NCBI GenBank assembly: GCA_015039465.1
Contig: MU130378.1
Coordinates: 996,570-1,060,569 of the forward strand
Reading direction: 5' to 3'
Length of the DNA stretch: 64,000 bases
DNA from: Phlegmacium glaucopus
Lineage: Eukaryota; Basidiomycota; Agaricomycetes; Agaricales; Cortinariaceae
This document shows, piece by piece, positions 60,907 through 64,000 of the stretch; within the stretch, counting starts at the first letter, position 1; each line of letters begins with the position of its first letter. The notes beneath the pieces were generated by a model. That model was not told the origin of the DNA, did not search any database, and saw only the letters and a list, made by a program, of their open reading frames with translations. Position numbers and translations under genes: made by a program.

Positions 60907-61498
60907 TACTTTAAAACTCAACGAACACTACCATTCACGATGTTTGTGACATTTTCCTTATTATTCCTGTCCAGTTACAGTACATAGTGTCTCCATTAAT
61001 TATCTCTTTGACCATTGATATATATTTCAGGACCTTTCATATAACTTTTCTCAAGAGCCAGAGTTAGCTCAAGTGCCCCAGCATTTCAGTAGACAGTTTA
61101 TGTTGCCTCAGGTATAGATATACCAAAGTTGTCAAGCTGGGTTGTATAATAACATAATTTACGAATCTACTCCATGAATGTGTCTGAACAACACCGAACT
61201 AGCGTAGTGATAAGTTGTTTTCAGTTATCTCCCGCCATAAGTCATATTTGGGGAACATTGTCTATTAGTACAAGAGCATGATTGACTTGTGTTATCGATC
61301 TAGGGATGTGTCATGCCATGGGTGTTGAAAATGATACAATTTGGTGGACCAGTACAGATATATCACAATACAATTGCAAGTCGACATGGGATGATAGCAG
61401 ATGCAAATGGCGCGAGAAATCTTGAAATGCGTGGATATTGTGCCGATAGAGATGTGATCTGATCACAAATGTTGATTCAATGCCATAAATCGCCGTGA
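60907..61498. other. Convergent intergenic region after the J-protein gene
   Basis: About 590 bp between two converging genes. It is AT-rich. A minus-strand frame at 61311-61571 overlaps the last exon of the next gene in another frame and shows no motif of its own. Otherwise nothing recognisable. Confidence 0.3.
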
Positions 61499-62307
61499 TC
61501 ACAGTACTCGGTCTGGAATCGACTTTGATATTCCCAGAGAGAGGAATAGTCTTCAACGCTTCCAGCGCCATTTGCTAGGTCGAGATTCAGCGCGGCGATG
61601 ACTTTATGATAAGATGTAGTGGATAGCAATTATAACGGCAAACCATCCGGCGTGAGGGATAATGGTTCACACGATGGAGGTGATGTAGGAGATAATTTGG
61701 TAGGTTCGTAGGAAGAGTGCGGGGAGTTAGGCGATGACGGAACAATACTAAAAGGAAAGCGCGGCTCTATATCTCGTACTGGAGTAGAGAAATCCAAATG
61801 CAGACCCGAAGAGCATTGCGGTCTGCAAGATGGACAGGATCTCATATGCAATATAGATGGAGAATCGAGCTGACGAATGTCACCACCCATCGCATCCAGT
61901 GATCGCCCCCTGTCTCCGCGAAACGAATGTCGGAATATTGCTTGAAGAGTCTCCGGAGAAAATTTGGATGTCTTCTTCATCAGAAGAATCATGAATGGGA
62001 GCGCGTTTTTTTAGAGGACCACCGTTTGCGACCTAGCTCTTCCGCCTCTTTGACCTTGAGATAAATATTGTGTCTCGAGCGTGAACCTTCATAGTCACGC
62101 ATGCGGCGCACGAACCCTTCGCCATTTTCAGCGATGCTCCCAGAATGCTGATGAACGCAAACGAATTAACTCAGTAAGGTTCTCTTTACGGGACATAGAT
62201 TGGTTGACAGAGTTGCGGGTGTGAGGGAAACGAGGTTTTACAGGAAAATGTTGACCCCCTGACGCTGTATTTCGTCTGATGTGAGGCAGACATGGCTCAA
62301 GAGACAT
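61499..62307 (-). pseudogene. Conserved basidiomycete protein gene, apparently frame-disrupted
   Basis: A start at 62307 (MSLEPCLPHIRRNTASGG) joins, by a possible 59-bp intron, to FVRRMRDYEGSRSRHNIYL then KVKEAEELGRKR. This RMRDYEGSRS block is one I recall from an uncharacterised Agaricomycete family. The last exon (61499-61601) follows a 42-bp intron and reads VIAALNLDLANGAGSVEDYS, the matching C-terminal motif of that family. Between them the frame breaks twice. Near 62010 it shifts at a run of seven A, where the other frame reads APIHDSSDEEDIQIFSGD; near 61910 it shifts again at a run of five G before RSLDAMGGDI. Each break fits one extra base in a homopolymer. It may be a decaying gene or contain sequencing errors; two unrecognised mini-introns are a third option. 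Function unknown. Confidence 0.45.
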
Positions 62308-62936
62308 TTCAGAGGAACTGGGTAGCAGATATATGTGCCAGCGAGAACAAGCAGGGTATTGAATTGTGTAAAAACTTTGTGTTTCACATGATATATGTTT
62401 TAAAAGACTAGAATTTCAATTTGCAAGACATATATATCAATAGGTAACCTACAAAATACCACACTTTGATATATACCCCACTTCCAGGCAACTCAGCCAC
62501 CTGATGACCACCAAGTACTTCCTGCAGAACACTAATAACTCCAGAATGTGAAAGGACCTCGAAAGAACCGACAGAAGACGACCACTGTGCTCAACTACTT
62601 CCAGAGGTAGATAACGGCGACACATGAAGTTGGCAGGGATGTCACCAGTATGGAGAGAAAAGTCATCTAACGAAGTAGGAAGTAAAGGTCCTTCGGAATC
62701 GTCTACCTCAGGGCAACTCTTGATGTAATGGCTCCGAACAAGTGTAAACGCGCATCCAGCTTTCGAATGCGATCGCGAGCTGGATTTTCTGTGACAGACG
62801 CTTTGATGTCTGCATCTGCGTGGCCTGACGATGTCCTCCTCCGAATTTCATATTCTTGAGACATTCGTAGATCTCAGCTTTCAGGTTCAAGTTGGAGACC
62901 ATCTGCGACGGCACAACCTCAGATGCTTTCTCCAAC

Positions 62937-62942
<6 letters not shown>
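62308..62942 (-). other. Unassigned region with coding-like fragments, minus strand
   Basis: No complete gene can be built. On the minus strand two neighbouring stretches look coding in different frames: ADIKASVTENPARDRIRKLD then ARLHLFGAITSRVAL (about 62705-62830), and CPEVDDSEGPLLPTSLDDFS then LHTGDIPANFMCRRYLP (about 62590-62705). They could be exons of one gene, or remains of one. I recognise no family. Confidence 0.3.

Positions 62943-62967
<25 letters not shown>
62943..62967. repeat. Homopolymer of 25 G
   Basis: An uninterrupted run of 25 guanines on the plus strand (25 C on the minus). No comparable run occurs elsewhere in the window. It lies between two coding-like minus-strand stretches. 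Such tracts are prone to slippage and can form quadruplexes; the exact length in the genome is uncertain because sequencing handles them poorly. Confidence 0.95.
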
Positions 62968-63620
62968 TGCGAGCTACGATCGTCTCGGCGATGGTACCAG
63001 AGCATAGTATCTTGGTAGCAGCGGCATCGTTTTTAGACTATAAGGTCCTTTAGAGCCAATCTCGGCGCGGGCTTGGGGGTGGGTCTCGAATACAAGTGAC
63101 AGATGGAATAGAATGGATCTAACGGCCTTTGAGCTGGACGATCGTGCAAAGAAATCTACCTCCGGGTAGAACATGGCGGCCTTCAGTTCTGGGGAGATCC
63201 AAGAAGTCACGCAGAGGTAGGTCAACTACGAATTCGGGCTGATTGCCCAATTTCTGGGGGACAGCAAACTCAATTTGGTGATGACCAACATCCAGAGGGT
63301 GGGCGGTGTAAGAGGGTTAACTGTAAAGACATTGAAAATGATAACAGGAGAGTTGCGGAGAGGTAAGTTGATGAGGCATCTGAGAGAACAGCTGTGAAAA
63401 TCGACCGAACAACGATGACAATGCTGAAAGCAAGGCAAGATTCTGACTCTAGCCCTGTTTGCCAGTCAAGACCAGACGAGATTTCTCAGAAAATTCGGGG
63501 GTTTGCATGTTGGACCAACATCCAGGATCACGTTGATGGAGAATGATTTGTGGGCAGCCCGGACAGCTTGAACATTCAGACAGTTCTAGCATGACTGACC
63601 TATCCAATTATCAGTCAGGA
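62968..63620 (-). other. Unassigned region with coding-like fragments, minus strand
   Basis: On the minus strand a short frame begins MLELSECSSCPGCPQIILHQ and continues DPGCWSNMQTPEFSEKSR before a stop near 63455. Further on, HPLDVGHHQIEFAVPQKLGN then LPLRDFLDLPRTEGRHVLPG (about 63140-63310) is open and looks coding, but ends at a stop. The alternative frame over 62974-63225 also stays open (YPEVDFFARSSSSKAVRSIL). No intron set joins them convincingly. The stretch may be a decayed or poorly sequenced gene. Confidence 0.3.
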
Positions 63621-63642
63621 AGCAATCCATATCACTAAGCAC

Positions 63643-63891
63643 TCAACTTCCCCAATACTCTGATCTCAGATGTTCATCAATCTCTTCTCCGTGCGCAGTG
63701 GAGAAGAACGGCCTCGCCAACACATCAAAGGAAGCTTCGTGCTCATCCAACCATGCTTTCAGAGCAGGAAGAGCAGAGAGCAGGCACAATGGAAGGGCTA
63801 TGGAAGCCTGACAGAAGGTCAGATTAGTTTCAGGCAAAAGCGACATCGAATTCACCTTGGTCCACAACCAATTTCGTAGCCCGCAGTCCAT
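63643..63891 (-). CDS. Hypothetical protein, 3'-terminal exon
   Basis: A minus-strand frame ends SALPALKAWLDEHEASFDVL then ARPFFSTAHGEEIDEHLRSE before TGA at 63643. The composition (acidic and basic residues spaced as in helices) suggests a genuine C-terminal exon. An acceptor TTCTGTCAG lies at about 63812, so the exon may start at ASIALPLCLLSALPAL, and the part of the frame above it may be intron. Any upstream exons would lie nearer 64000 or beyond the window. No family was recognised. Confidence 0.35.
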   Translation of the reverse strand: MDCGLRNWLWTKVNSMSLLPETNLTFCQASIALPLCLLSALPALKAWLDEHEASFDVLARPFFSTAHGEEIDEHLRSEYWGS

Positions 63892-64000
63892 CCGCTTTGA
63901 CCAGAGATTAGTTCATGACCAATGCAACTGGCATAGCAGATTGAGTGGAAGTATTGCGACGTGTGTAATGGTGTAATATACAATGTGATGTAATCATGTG

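Overview
The window is nuclear DNA of a filamentous fungus, most likely a mushroom-forming basidiomycete (Agaricomycetes). Genes are dense and cut by many spliceosomal introns of about 42-65 bp with GT-AG (sometimes GC-AG) ends. The proteins are fungal types: AP-1 with a cysteine-rich domain, a Fus3/Kss1-type MAP kinase, a cytochrome b2-like dehydrogenase and a DUF6697-like protein. I recognise no operon, CRISPR array, phage, rRNA or tRNA. Gene models were read by hand from splice signals and reading-frame continuity; family assignments come from recalled family motifs, not from a database search.

Layout. 1-16.9 kb: end of an AP-1 bZIP factor, a PPR protein, an SLC35F-like transporter, an XRCC2-like Rad51 paralogue, a fungal coiled-coil protein, SLX9, a membrane protein, a FAM192A/Fyv6-domain protein, ESS2/DGCR14, NudE and exosome CSL4. 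17-31.4 kb: pyruvate dehydrogenase E2, a DUF6697-like protein, Kae1, a GT8 glycosyltransferase, ribosomal protein eS28, lipoyl synthase, PEX11 and mitochondrial fumarase. 31.6-43.1 kb: two very large genes, the INO80 ATPase and a DHX29-like DEAH helicase. 43.2-60.9 kb: a D-Ala-D-Ala-ligase-like ATP-grasp protein, eL22 and Cbf5 as a divergent pair, a double-cupredoxin GPI protein, a MAP kinase, a SAP-like nuclear protein, cytochrome b2, an MBD4-like glycosylase, a LIM protein and a J-protein. 61-64 kb: a frame-disrupted conserved gene, a 25-G homopolymer and unassigned coding-like fragments.

Functional themes. Most genes are housekeeping. Ribosome production and translation recur (SLX9, CSL4, eS28, eL22, Cbf5, Kae1, DHX29-like). 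So does mitochondrial metabolism: lipoyl synthase makes the cofactor carried by the E2 protein encoded about 9 kb away, and fumarase and a PPR protein are also present. DNA and chromatin maintenance is represented by XRCC2-like, MBD4-like and INO80.

No clearly new multi-gene system is visible. The more unusual points are three genes whose first coding exon is only the ATG, four GC-AG introns, divergent start codons 8 bp apart, an intragenic cupredoxin duplication, a bacterial-type ligase homologue, and the disordered right end.
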